In this document: one piece after another, positions 14,847 to 23,309 of the stretch
Layout: each line of letters begins with the position of its first letter
How positions within the stretch are numbered: position 1 is the stretch's first letter
Assembly (NCBI GenBank): GCA_964384625.1
Contig: CAYLNH010000052.1
Coordinates: 1 to 32,755, forward strand
DNA: 32,755 nt
Direction: 5' to 3'
DNA from: CAYLNH01 sp964384625
GTDB lineage: Bacteria > Verrucomicrobiota > Lentisphaeria > JABSQK01
Made by a program: the position numbers and the translations under genes
Notes under the pieces: generated by a model
Database searches by the model: none
What the model saw: the letters and a program-made list of their open reading frames with translations, nothing else
What the model was told of the DNA's origin: nothing

Positions 14847-15614
14847 TCACCCCAGGTATCCCAGGCGCGTCAGGAACGCGTCCATCTTGGTCACGGTATC
14901 TTCGTAGTCGACGCTGCCGTCTCGGCCATAGTTGAAGAACGCATGGCCGCGGCCGTCGTAGCTATGCAGTGTGCAGTCGACGCCGGCTTCCTGCATCGAC
15001 TTCTCGAACGTCGCGGCGCAGTCGTGCGGCACGCAGGTGTCGGCCGTGCCATGGAAGGTCACAGTGGGTGGGGCAGCGGCTGAGATATGGTGTTGTGGTG
15101 AGAACTCCTCTGCGCGTCCCAGGAAGCGGTCACTGCCGAAGCGGGTTGTGTCCGTCACCGGATTGAACAGTACCAGGGCCTTGGGCTTTGACGGCACCGC
15201 GAGATCGTCGGCCGGGTCATCCTGCCCGGGCACGATGCCGGTGCAGGCGGCGACATGGCCGCCGGCGGAGCCGCCGCCCGCGGCGATGCGTGCCGGATCG
15301 AGTCCCAGTTCGGCGGCGTGCGCGTAGAGATAGCGGACGGCGGACTTGCCGTCGGCCACGCATTCGATCGGGCTGACTCCGTGCCGCGATTTGACGCGGT
15401 ATTCGGCGGCGGCAGCGAACATTCCTTGTTCTGCGAGGTGCCTGCAGTGCGGGAAAAACTGTTCCGGCGTGCCGCTGTTCCAGCCGCCGCCGAAGAAGAA
15501 GACAATCGCGGCGAGCGGCCGGTCGCGATCCCGGTAGGCCGGTTCGAAGATATGCATCGACAGATCGACATCGTCGATCGTCTTGTAGATGACTTCACGT
15601 TGGGCGATCGCCAT
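14847..15614 (-). CDS. Alpha/beta-hydrolase esterase (acetyl esterase-like)
   Basis: This 255-residue enzyme resembles the hormone-sensitive-lipase / acetyl-xylan-esterase type hydrolases. The oxyanion-hole segment is FFFGGGWNSG (39-48), the nucleophile elbow GGGSAGGH places Ser116, and Asp192 (FHGTADTCVP) and His224 (GRGHAFFN) complete a plausible triad. There is no signal peptide, so it is probably cytoplasmic. The ATG at 15614 has GGAAGGA about 10 nt upstream; a TTG six codons earlier is in frame. It is convergent with the LacI-pseudopilin unit. Likely removes acyl groups from sugars or glycan fragments; the substrate is inferred from context only. Confidence 0.88.
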   Translation of the reverse strand: MAIAQREVIYKTIDDVDLSMHIFEPAYRDRDRPLAAIVFFFGGGWNSGTPEQFFPHCRHLAEQGMFAAAAEYRVKSRHGVSPIECVADGKSAVRYLYAHAAELGLDPARIAAGGGSAGGHVAACTGIVPGQDDPADDLAVPSKPKALVLFNPVTDTTRFGSDRFLGRAEEFSPQHHISAAAPPTVTFHGTADTCVPHDCAATFEKSMQEAGVDCTLHSYDGRGHAFFNYGRDGSVDYEDTVTKMDAFLTRLGYLG

Positions 15615-15695
15615 GGCAGAGGGTCCTTCCAATTGCTTCGGGTCTATTCTTCACTACCGCCGCAAAACCGGAAGTCAACGATTGCTGACCGGTCT

Positions 15696-17480
15696 TCACT
15701 GCCAGAACCGTCTGCCGCTCTGACGGCCGTTGATGCGGTCGAAGCTGTTGGCCATGTCCCAGGTCAGCCCGATGATCACGACAACTGTCAGGAAGATCTG
15801 GTAGAGCAGCACCGCAAGTTCTTCGAGGCCGCTGCCGTGGCCATATAGAAACGCGCGTTCGAACAGCCGCGCAAAACCGTCGTCGCCGGCAACGATCAGG
15901 CCGGCAGCCGGGCTGAAATAGAAGAAGATCTCTTCGTTGATCCCAAAACTGTAGAAACCGAGGAGCATCGCCAGTCCGTCGAGGACGTGTTCGAAGATGT
16001 CCACAATTCCGCCGATAAGGAATGGCCCGAGGCAGATGGCCAGGATCGTGACGACGGTCAGTCCCGCCGCCCGCGGTGTCGTGCGGCAGCGCAGGGACAT
16101 CCAGGCGCCGATCACCAGCGTCAGGAGGAGGTAGAGGATGACCAGGGGCGTGATCGAGAAGAAATGCACGCTGTTGTAGTCGTTGAGTGCCGTGGCCAGG
16201 CCGCCGAGAAAGAGGATGCCGACGGGTATGAGCCACATCACGGCACAGCTTCGCAGCAGTGAGAACAGGGTGCCGAAGACAAATGTGCCGGCACTGAGCC
16301 GGGTGGCCAGCAGCAGGTCGAGACGCTGTGCGCCGCGATCACTGGTAAACGCGGCGGACGCCAGCAGCGCGGTGAATAACGCGATCACCGGCAGCCACAG
16401 CGACAACAGGGCGAACCAGAACTCCTCTTCATCGAAGAATCCCCAACCGTCGATCATCACGAGCCAGGGGACGCCCAGCAGCGTCAGCCCGACACCGAAC
16501 AAACAGGCATTGGCGACGACGGACTTGACGCGGTGCCCGCCGAAGCCGGAGTTCTTCCAGAGGATGGGGAAGCGGCCGACGGATCTGGGGCGGAAATCCA
16601 GCAGGCGCGCCGGCTGCAGGATTGTACTGAAGAACGTTCGGAACACCTGCAGTCCGGCGTCGTTCATCGCTGCTTTGATGACTGACCGGCGGCGGTGGCG
16701 ATCGCGGCGCAGCGCGGCTGCAGAGAAGACGGCCGCGAGGACGTAGCAGCAGACGCAGATGACCAGCATGACAACACAGGGAGAGAAGACCAGGCCGAAA
16801 CCTGCGCCGACCCATGGATCCAGCGAAACCGCCAGCCCGATGAAGGGGTTGAGATAGAACAGCAGCGACTCATCCGCCAGTCCCATCTCGTGCAGTGTGA
16901 CAACGCCGATCGGCGGCAGGATCAGCGCCAGGATGATCAGGGCATAGGACTTGATGACCGCACTGAGATAACTGCCGGAGAAGGTGCTGCAGAAAATGCC
17001 GACGCCGCCGCAGAAGACGGCACTGCCGCTGATGAACCCGACCGCCTGCCAGACCTGTGCGACTTCGACGCCGCCGAACAGCATGGCGCCGAAGAGAAAG
17101 GGGAAGGTCAGGCTGCAGAGCATCAGCAGATAGGTGATGCGGGAGAGCCCTTTGTCCTGGACGATATTCCAGTTGTTCAGCCGCGTCAGAAACAGAAGAT
17201 TCAGGGTGTTGGCCTGCCGCTCGCCGGAGACGGAGCCGGCGGTTACCAGCGGCGCCAGCAGCATCACGGCGATCAACTCGATATAGGAGAAGACGCCGAA
17301 CAGCGTCAGCCCGAGCTGGGAGAAGCCGCGGCTGTCGCGAAAGGCGGCCATCACCAGTCCGCTGGCGCCGAGCAGGATGACGACGAACAGCGTCTTGACC
17401 CAGAAGGTACGGCGTTGGGTAGCGATTTGAACCACCTCTTTGAAGTACACCGGGCTGAGGATATGCCGCAGGAGTTTCAC
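15696..17480 (-). CDS. ABC-2 type transporter permease
   Basis: This 594-residue polytopic membrane protein has about 10-12 hydrophobic segments spread along its length. Its start (ILSPVYFKEVVQIATQRRTF) and the GSVSGERQANTLNLLFLTRL segment (102-121) match the ABC-2 permease family, in which an SxERxxxTLxLL motif contacts the ATPase. It appears to be a double-length permease, with a second similar segment about residues 330-480 (LTSDRGAQRLDLLLATRLS in it echoes the same motif). It starts with GTG, overlapping the ATPase stop by four bases (GTGA), with GGAAGG 9 nt upstream. It forms the membrane part of an exporter with the ATPase gene before it. The exported substrate is unknown. Confidence 0.88.
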   Translation of the reverse strand: MKLLRHILSPVYFKEVVQIATQRRTFWVKTLFVVILLGASGLVMAAFRDSRGFSQLGLTLFGVFSYIELIAVMLLAPLVTAGSVSGERQANTLNLLFLTRLNNWNIVQDKGLSRITYLLMLCSLTFPFLFGAMLFGGVEVAQVWQAVGFISGSAVFCGGVGIFCSTFSGSYLSAVIKSYALIILALILPPIGVVTLHEMGLADESLLFYLNPFIGLAVSLDPWVGAGFGLVFSPCVVMLVICVCCYVLAAVFSAAALRRDRHRRRSVIKAAMNDAGLQVFRTFFSTILQPARLLDFRPRSVGRFPILWKNSGFGGHRVKSVVANACLFGVGLTLLGVPWLVMIDGWGFFDEEEFWFALLSLWLPVIALFTALLASAAFTSDRGAQRLDLLLATRLSAGTFVFGTLFSLLRSCAVMWLIPVGILFLGGLATALNDYNSVHFFSITPLVILYLLLTLVIGAWMSLRCRTTPRAAGLTVVTILAICLGPFLIGGIVDIFEHVLDGLAMLLGFYSFGINEEIFFYFSPAAGLIVAGDDGFARLFERAFLYGHGSGLEELAVLLYQIFLTVVVIIGLTWDMANSFDRINGRQSGRRFWQ

Positions 17481-18400
17481 GCGAGCTTGCCTTCCGTCAG
17501 ATTCATGAATGCCTGTTCCAGCGACAGCTCTTGCGGCTGAAAGCGCTGCAGGCGAATATCGTTGGCGACGAGCAGTCTGGGGATGTCCGACAGCTCGGCC
17601 GTGGCGCTGACGACCACGGTCAGGCTGGTCTCGTGGCGTTCGACGGTGGCGACGAGTTCCGAGCGCTGCAGGCAGTCCATGGCGCGGTCGATATCGTCGG
17701 GGTTCGTTTCCAGCAGGACCTTGCCGCGGCCCATCAGCTTTTCGTTCAGCTCCCGGCGGGAGCCTTCGAACACCATGGCGCCCTGCTCGATGATCCCGAC
17801 CCGGGTGCAGACCTCCGACAACTCCGCCAGGATGTGCGAGGAGATGACAATGGTCTTATCCATGTTCGCCAGTTCCTTCAGCAGTTCACGGAGTTCGCGG
17901 CGGGCGCGCGGATCCAGGCCGGACGCCGGTTCGTCGAGGATCAACACCTTCGGATCGTGGACAAGCACGCGGGCGACGCCCAGCCGCTGCTGCATGCCGC
18001 GCGACAGCGACTGCACCATCGCGTCTTTTTTGAACGCCAGGTCGGTCAGTTCGAGGATATCGCCGATGAGCTGCTTGCGCTTCTTCGCGCCGATGTAGTA
18101 GGCGGCCGCGAAAAACTCGAGGTACTGCTGCACGGTCATATCTTCGTAGACGCCGAAGACGTCCGGCATATAACCGATCAGCCCGCGGATCTTGTCGCCC
18201 ATGGTGATCGGTACGCCGTCGATGCCGACGGTGCCGGAGTCCGGAATCAGGATGGTGGCGAGCACCTTGAACGTGGTCGATTTGCCGGCGCCGTTAGGGC
18301 CGATGAAACCGTAGATGTCGCCGCGGTTCACCGTCATGTCGACGCCGCGCAGCGCTTTCAGGCTGCCGTAGGACTTGCGCAGTTTAGTGATCTTGATCAT
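17477..18400 (-). CDS. ABC transporter ATP-binding protein
   Basis: This 307-residue ATPase has Walker A GPNGAGKST (34-42), the signature LSRGMQQRLG (132-141), Walker B VLILDEPASGLDP (152-164) and the switch His in VISSHILAELSEVC. The C-terminal 80 residues (after MVFEGSRRELNEKL) form the extra domain common in ABC-2 drug/lipid/gliding-type exporters (NatA/CcmA/GldA type). AAAGGAAG precedes the ATG by about 7 nt. It overlaps the upstream auxiliary gene by 17 nt and the permease gene by 4 nt, so the three genes are one operon. Confidence 0.93.
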   Translation of the reverse strand: MIKITKLRKSYGSLKALRGVDMTVNRGDIYGFIGPNGAGKSTTFKVLATILIPDSGTVGIDGVPITMGDKIRGLIGYMPDVFGVYEDMTVQQYLEFFAAAYYIGAKKRKQLIGDILELTDLAFKKDAMVQSLSRGMQQRLGVARVLVHDPKVLILDEPASGLDPRARRELRELLKELANMDKTIVISSHILAELSEVCTRVGIIEQGAMVFEGSRRELNEKLMGRGKVLLETNPDDIDRAMDCLQRSELVATVERHETSLTVVVSATAELSDIPRLLVANDIRLQRFQPQELSLEQAFMNLTEGKLA

Positions 18401-20258
18401 CGGTATCTTCCTTTATCCTGGTCACCGAGAACAACTGTCGGTAGATATGAAGTTCAGCCGTGATCGGCTCGGGATCGCTGACCGTCATTGGTGATTTGCC
18501 CGCGTCGTTGACGGCGACCAGCAGCCAGCGGCGGTATTCCCGGCTGCCGGGGATGTCGTGGGTCACGCCGCTTCGGGTGAGCTGCAGCAACGGGGCATTC
18601 TCGATCAGGTAACGCCGGCCGTCTGCCGGCGACATTTGCTGGAAAGCATAGTAGTACCGTGGGTGGATCAGGTTGTTGTACTCCTCTTCGCTATACGTCT
18701 GCGTCAGGCGCCAGGACTGGCCGTTGTTCGAGACGTAGCGTTGGCTGCCGGTGTAGACGACATAGCTGGTGAACGACCGGGACGGCGCCAACGGCGTGAC
18801 GGTGCCGGTCAGTTTGTCTTTGCCGTCGAACGTCAGTTGGATGTCGAACGGCGTGTCCTCGGTGTGGACTGCTGAGCAGACCAGGAAGGTGCTGGCCCAG
18901 ACGGGGTGGGCAAACTCCATCTGTTCCGGCTGGTAGGACAGCACCGATTCGTTTCGCGTTCTGTGGCCGAACGACTGGCGGTAAATCCGGCTGTCGGGCG
19001 CGCCGCGGACCGCATACGTGTGTGACCGTCCCGGGATGAAGCAGGAGAGCACTGTGCGGCGGCCGCCGCCCGCGCCGTAGTCGTGGACTACAACGCTGCT
19101 CAGGCGGGACCGACGACCGCGAACGACAAACGACAGGTACGATGCGAGATAGCCGAAGAGCACGACTGTTGCGGCGGTCGTGAACCACATCCAATGCAGC
19201 CGCTTGACGAGTTTCAGAACCACGTGTTCGACCACGGTCACGAGCAACGCGAACACCAGCAGAAAGAGAAACACCAGGGAACGCGGAATCTGGTCGAGGT
19301 CAGTCCAGGCTTCCATGGCGTGCGCCCAGTCCGGCGGGTTCTGGCCACGGTGATAGCCGTAGGGATTGGGTGGTGAAACATTGCGGCGGGTGATCCTCAG
19401 TTCTTCAAGGAACGCGGTCAACTGTTTGCCGTGTTCGGCTCGCGCCAGGGCAAGGAGGTCCTTGTCGGCCCAGGCGATGTAGCCCAGGCCAAGGGCTTCC
19501 ACTTGCGGGGCCGGCGGCTGGATGCCGAACGCCTTGGCAAAGGCGCAGTCGTCGAATCCCGCCGGCCAGGCTTCGGCGTCGACCACCAGACGGCCGCCGC
19601 CGCGGACCCAGGAGTGCAGCGCGTCGACTTGTCGCGGGCTCATGGTCCTGGCGCCGCCGGCAGCGAGCAGCAGGAAGTCCAGGCCTTCATACATGCGCCA
19701 GTTTTCCGGCGCGTCGGCCGCCGTCAACGAGACGCATTCAAACACGGTCTGCTTTCCCGCGGGCAGTTCCAAATGGATCTCACGGTCCGCCAGGACGCCG
19801 AGCAATACCACGGTTGGCGGGCGCTCCGCGACGGAGGTCCGGCGGAATGTTTTGTAGCCCGGCTCCGGCCTGGGCAGCGGTCGGATGCGGAGGGGTTGCT
19901 CTTCATCGATACGTCGTCCGAAACGCGTGACCAGCGCCACGTCGACCAAGTCATTGGCCGTCATCGAGTCCGTCAGCGGGAAGGGTAATTCGAAGTGAAA
20001 TCGGCCGGGGCCGACGTTCAGTTTCTGTTCTACGCGGAAGCCGTTGTCGGCCGTACCCTCCAGACGGATGACGATTCGGCCTTCGAAGGGTTTCGTTGTC
20101 TGCAGGTCGACGACGATCGGGACCACCCCCGGCTCGGTAACGACCGCCGGCCGATAGACCAGCCGTCGACGAAACCGCGGCGCTTCGGCCCGGCCGACAG
20201 CGCCGGCGACCAAGAGCACAATTGACCATAGAATTACTGGCTTCAACGATGTCCCCAT
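18384..20258 (-). CDS. Membrane auxiliary protein of the ABC exporter operon, GATase-like segment
   Basis: This 624-residue protein begins with a signal peptide (residues 5-25, VILWSIVLLVAGAVGRAEA) and has a beta-rich extracytoplasmic domain to about 145. A region resembling the glutamine-amidotransferase-like fold follows (YEGLDFLLLAAGGARTMSPR at 190-209, then VDALHSWVRGGGRLVVDAE). Two closely spaced transmembrane helices come next (about 326-346 and 356-378), then a second beta-rich domain. I cannot assign a firm family. The layout recalls accessory proteins of GldA/GldF-type ABC systems and the planctomycete membrane proteins with DUF4350-like parts. It is the first gene of the operon, so it probably works with the ABC pair. 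No strong Shine-Dalgarno sequence is visible at the ATG. Confidence 0.78.
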   Translation of the reverse strand: MGTSLKPVILWSIVLLVAGAVGRAEAPRFRRRLVYRPAVVTEPGVVPIVVDLQTTKPFEGRIVIRLEGTADNGFRVEQKLNVGPGRFHFELPFPLTDSMTANDLVDVALVTRFGRRIDEEQPLRIRPLPRPEPGYKTFRRTSVAERPPTVVLLGVLADREIHLELPAGKQTVFECVSLTAADAPENWRMYEGLDFLLLAAGGARTMSPRQVDALHSWVRGGGRLVVDAEAWPAGFDDCAFAKAFGIQPPAPQVEALGLGYIAWADKDLLALARAEHGKQLTAFLEELRITRRNVSPPNPYGYHRGQNPPDWAHAMEAWTDLDQIPRSLVFLFLLVFALLVTVVEHVVLKLVKRLHWMWFTTAATVVLFGYLASYLSFVVRGRRSRLSSVVVHDYGAGGGRRTVLSCFIPGRSHTYAVRGAPDSRIYRQSFGHRTRNESVLSYQPEQMEFAHPVWASTFLVCSAVHTEDTPFDIQLTFDGKDKLTGTVTPLAPSRSFTSYVVYTGSQRYVSNNGQSWRLTQTYSEEEYNNLIHPRYYYAFQQMSPADGRRYLIENAPLLQLTRSGVTHDIPGSREYRRWLLVAVNDAGKSPMTVSDPEPITAELHIYRQLFSVTRIKEDTDDQDH

Positions 20259-20633
20259 ACGACGAGGGAATCCCCAGCGAAACGGGCCTACCTTGCAGTT
20301 CTAATGTAGCCGGGAACCGGGGAAACCGCAAAACCGCAGAATAGAAAATGAAGAATGTAAAAGGAAAGGGAATCGATGGAGTCGAAGAATCGAGGCAATC
20401 GGCAGAATCGATCCATTCGGATCACTCGACTCCCTCGATACAACCGATTCCGTCGACCATTCCGCACTTCTACATTCTACATTTCCTATTCTGCGGTTTT
20501 ACATTCCCATCTTCCTAATACGCTTGCGCCACAGGCGTCTTAACCTACAAAGAGACCATGATTTGAGGCTGAATAAGAACCAACCTTTAACTAGAGAGAA
20601 TCCCGTAGGGATTATCTAAAGGGGACACCACTG
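20259..20633. other. Divergent intergenic region with MITE-like repeat
   Basis: No gene is supported. The region separates the minus-strand ABC operon from the plus-strand VIT-VWA genes and is mostly occupied by the inverted-repeat element at 20330-20500. A small AATCCC/GGGATT hairpin (20599-20613) lies just before the ribosome binding site of the next gene. No clear promoter pair was found. Confidence 0.6.
20330..20500. repeat. 171-bp MITE-like element with 34-bp inverted ends
   Basis: The first 34 bases (20330-20363) and the reverse complement of the last 34 (20467-20500) match at 31 positions, including a perfect 15-bp end (AAAACCGCAGAATAG / CTATTCTGCGGTTTT) and an inner AGAATGTA/TACATTCT. 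The middle is rich in GAATCGA, GGAGTCGA and ATTCGGATC words and is also weakly symmetric. No coding capacity and no clear target duplication. Its words partly recur at 7075-7140. Confidence 0.7.
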
Positions 20634-22997
20634 ATGAAACAACTATTTCTGGGCCTGGTGGGGCTGCTGATTGCGGCCGGACCGGCAAATGCCACCGGAA
20701 TTCTGCTGCCGAAAGACCGTGGTTTGCCGCCGCTGGCGGTGAAGACGCAGAAGGTTACCGTGACCGTTGAAAACAATGTGTCGCAGACGCATGTGGAACA
20801 GGTGTTCACCAACCACACACGGGGCGCCCTGGAGGCTGTGTTTGTGTTTCCGCTGCCGGCCGGGGCGAACATCAATGAGTTCGCTATGATGATGAACGGC
20901 AAACGCGTGAAGGGCGAGGTCCTGGCGCGGGCGAAGGCGCGGCAGATCTACTCGGACATCGTGCGCCGTATGAAGGACCCGGGGCTCATCGAGCACATGG
21001 GCAACAATCTGTTTCAGGCGAGTATCTTCCCCGTGCCCGCCAACGGCGAACAGAAGATCGAGATCTCCTACTCGCAGGTACTCAAGCCGGACGCCGGTCT
21101 GGCGGAGTACCTCTACCCGCTCAAGACCACCAGCCAGCGTCTGCAGCTCGTCGGCAACTTCTCCGTGTTCGTCCATCTGAAGTCGAAGGTCCCCCTGAAG
21201 AACATCTACTCGCCGACGCATAAGGTGGACATCGTCCGCAAATCCGACCGCGAAGCGAAGATCAGCTTCGAGGAACGCGGTTCCCCGCTGAATCGTGATT
21301 TTCAGTTGTTCTACTCGGTTGATGAGAAGGATATCGGCATGAACCTGATGGCCTTCCGCGAGAAGGGCAAGGACGGTTACTTCATGCTGATGGTGTCGCC
21401 CAAGGTGGAGCTGGACGAAAACGAGGTCGTGCCGAAGGACGTCTGCTTCGTGATGGATACGTCCGGCAGTATGAATGGTGAGAAGATCAAGCAGGCACGT
21501 GAGTCGCTGGCCTACTGCGTTAACGCGCTGAACCCCAAAGACCGCTTTAACATTGTCCGCTTCAGCACTGAGGTCGATACGTTCGCCAAGCAACTGAAGG
21601 ACGCGGACAAGGCGCAGAAAGCCGCAGCCGTCGAGTACATCAAGAAGCTTGAGGCCCGCGGCGGCACCGACATCAACGGCGCGCTGGAGACGGCATTGAA
21701 GATGAAGGCCGATAACAAACGGCCCTACCTCGTGGTCTTCATGACGGACGGTCAGCCGACCATCGGCCAGACCGATGACCGCGAGATCATCAAAAGCGTG
21801 AAAGACACAAACAAGGCCGGCACACGCGTATTTGTCTGGGGCGTGGGCCATGATTTGAACGCGTTGCTGCTGGACCAGATCGCGCGCCAGACCGAGGCTA
21901 CCAGCCAGTATGTGCGCCCCGGCGAGAACATCGAGGTGAAGGTCTCCAGTTTCTTCGACAAGGTGAATAGCCCGGTGCTGTCCAATCTTAAGTTGGACCT
22001 GGGCAAAGCCGGCGCTGAACAGGTCTATCCCAAGAAGCTGACGGACCTGTTCAAGGGCCAGCAGTTGATGGTGTTCGGGCGGTTCGATAAGACCGGTCAC
22101 ACGGCGATCCAACTGACGGGCGAGGTGAACGGTAAAAAGCAAAGCTACACCTACGAAGCCGCCTTCCCGGAAGAGGAATCGGAGAAGCCGTTCATCGCCA
22201 CGCTCTGGGCCAACCGCAAGGTCGGCTACCTGCTTGAGGAGATCCGCGCTAACGGCGAGAAGCAGGAGTTGGTCGACGAGGTCGTGCGGCTCGCCAAAGA
22301 GTTCAACATCGTCACGCCGTACACCTCGTACCTCGTGATGGAGGACGAAAAGAATATCCGCCCGGTCCCGGTCGATCCGGGTCCGCGGCCCATCCCGCCT
22401 CCGATTCGTCCGCCGCGTCCGATTCCGCTGCCGCGGCCGATGATGGAGCGTCGTTCGCAGGCCTTGGACAAGATGGACTTCAAAGCCGAAGCAGACGATG
22501 AGGCCGGCGAGAGCCAGCTGCCGGCCAAGGCTCCGTCCGGAAAGGGCGGCGCAGCGTGGAACGCGGCCAGGGCCAAGAAGTCTGCTGAACAGGAGAAGGC
22601 TCGCGAACTGGCCGGCGGGTTCGGCCGCAAAGAAGGCAAGGACGCGGTCGGCGCCAGTATCGTCATGGAAGAACTGAAGCAGGCTGATGTCGCCACCCAG
22701 AGTCTGGCGGTCAAGCGCAAGTGGACCTTGCGCCGCGTCGGCACACGCACCTTCGGCTACAACCGCGGCGTCTGGGTCGATCTCAAATGGGATCCGAAGA
22801 CGGCAGACACCACCAAGATCAAGTACCTGAGCAACGCCTGGTTCGCGTTGATGGACAAGGACCCGGATCTGAAGAAGGTCCTGGCCATGGGCGAGCAGGT
22901 CCTGGTCGTGCTCAAGAGCGGCAAGGCTGTGGTCATCGCCAAGGACTCCGGCAAGGAGGACCTGAGCGAGAAGCAGCTTAAGCAGTTGTTCAAGTAG
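20634..22997 (+). CDS. Secreted VIT and VWA domain protein
   Basis: This 787-residue protein has a signal peptide (MKQLFLGLVGLLIAAGPANA). A VIT domain follows (about 25-155: VSQTHVEQVFTNHTRGALEA, then VFPLPAGANI and the KARQIYSDIVRRMKDPGLIE stretch). A von Willebrand A domain with an intact metal-binding MIDAS comes next (DTSGS 275-279, Thr345, Asp372 in FMTDGQPT). A helical region, a proline-rich linker (578-602) and a basic/alanine C terminus to 787 follow. The combination is that of inter-alpha-trypsin-inhibitor heavy-chain-like proteins, which in bacteria are secreted and probably bind protein partners through the metal site. GGGGA lies 8 nt before the ATG. It ends at a strong terminator, so it is likely transcribed alone. 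Confidence 0.92.
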   Translation: MKQLFLGLVGLLIAAGPANATGILLPKDRGLPPLAVKTQKVTVTVENNVSQTHVEQVFTNHTRGALEAVFVFPLPAGANINEFAMMMNGKRVKGEVLARAKARQIYSDIVRRMKDPGLIEHMGNNLFQASIFPVPANGEQKIEISYSQVLKPDAGLAEYLYPLKTTSQRLQLVGNFSVFVHLKSKVPLKNIYSPTHKVDIVRKSDREAKISFEERGSPLNRDFQLFYSVDEKDIGMNLMAFREKGKDGYFMLMVSPKVELDENEVVPKDVCFVMDTSGSMNGEKIKQARESLAYCVNALNPKDRFNIVRFSTEVDTFAKQLKDADKAQKAAAVEYIKKLEARGGTDINGALETALKMKADNKRPYLVVFMTDGQPTIGQTDDREIIKSVKDTNKAGTRVFVWGVGHDLNALLLDQIARQTEATSQYVRPGENIEVKVSSFFDKVNSPVLSNLKLDLGKAGAEQVYPKKLTDLFKGQQLMVFGRFDKTGHTAIQLTGEVNGKKQSYTYEAAFPEEESEKPFIATLWANRKVGYLLEEIRANGEKQELVDEVVRLAKEFNIVTPYTSYLVMEDEKNIRPVPVDPGPRPIPPPIRPPRPIPLPRPMMERRSQALDKMDFKAEADDEAGESQLPAKAPSGKGGAAWNAARAKKSAEQEKARELAGGFGRKEGKDAVGASIVMEELKQADVATQSLAVKRKWTLRRVGTRTFGYNRGVWVDLKWDPKTADTTKIKYLSNAWFALMDKDPDLKKVLAMGEQVLVVLKSGKAVVIAKDSGKEDLSEKQLKQLFK

Positions 22998-23015
22998 GAA
23001 ACTTCCCGTCTCGTT

Positions 23016-23055
23016 GCCCCTCCCGGTGCCTGGCTCCGGGAGGGGCGTTTTGTTT
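23016..23055 (+). terminator. Rho-independent terminator after the first VIT-VWA gene
   Basis: GCCCCTCCCGG (23016-23026) pairs perfectly with CCGGGAGGGGC (23036-23046) around a 9-nt loop and is followed by GTTTTGTTT. It starts 19 nt past the stop codon. Confidence 0.92.
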
Positions 23056-23078
23056 CCCGGCAAAGCCGGACACGGAGC

Positions 23079-23127
23079 GCGGAGTTGCACTCCGCACCAA
23101 TCCTATCTGGGCAAAGTGCAACTCCGC
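23079..23127. repeat. 13-bp inverted repeat (GCGGAGTTGCACT)
   Basis: GCGGAGTTGCACT (23079-23091) and AGTGCAACTCCGC (23115-23127) are perfect inverted copies 23 nt apart; each arm also contains a shorter inner palindrome (GGAGTTGCACTCC). It lies between the two VIT-VWA genes after the terminator, and looks like a dispersed palindromic repeat. Confidence 0.6.
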
Positions 23128-23309
23128 ACTCCCTGTGGCCTGGTGGCCTGCAAGCCTTGCTTATTAGCCTCGATTATCCAATAAATGCCACCCGTTGATC
23201 AAAAAATGTACGTCAAGGGGTTGCCTTTCGGATGGACTCATGGTAGGGTAGGTTTCAGCGCGACAAGCGCGAGGACTCGAACCGCGAACCCAACCCAGGG
23301 GATACAATC

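Noticed and set aside
20330..20500. CRISPR-like or tRNA-like structure
   Set aside because: There are no regular repeats with spacers and no cloverleaf or anticodon; the symmetry is that of one inverted-repeat element.
20643..23090. 815-codon open frame on the minus strand
   Set aside because: It is antisense to the whole VIT-VWA gene, which has a signal peptide, recognised domains and a ribosome binding site. The antisense product is Leu/His/Asp/Gln-rich without domains, as expected from GC-rich codon bias.
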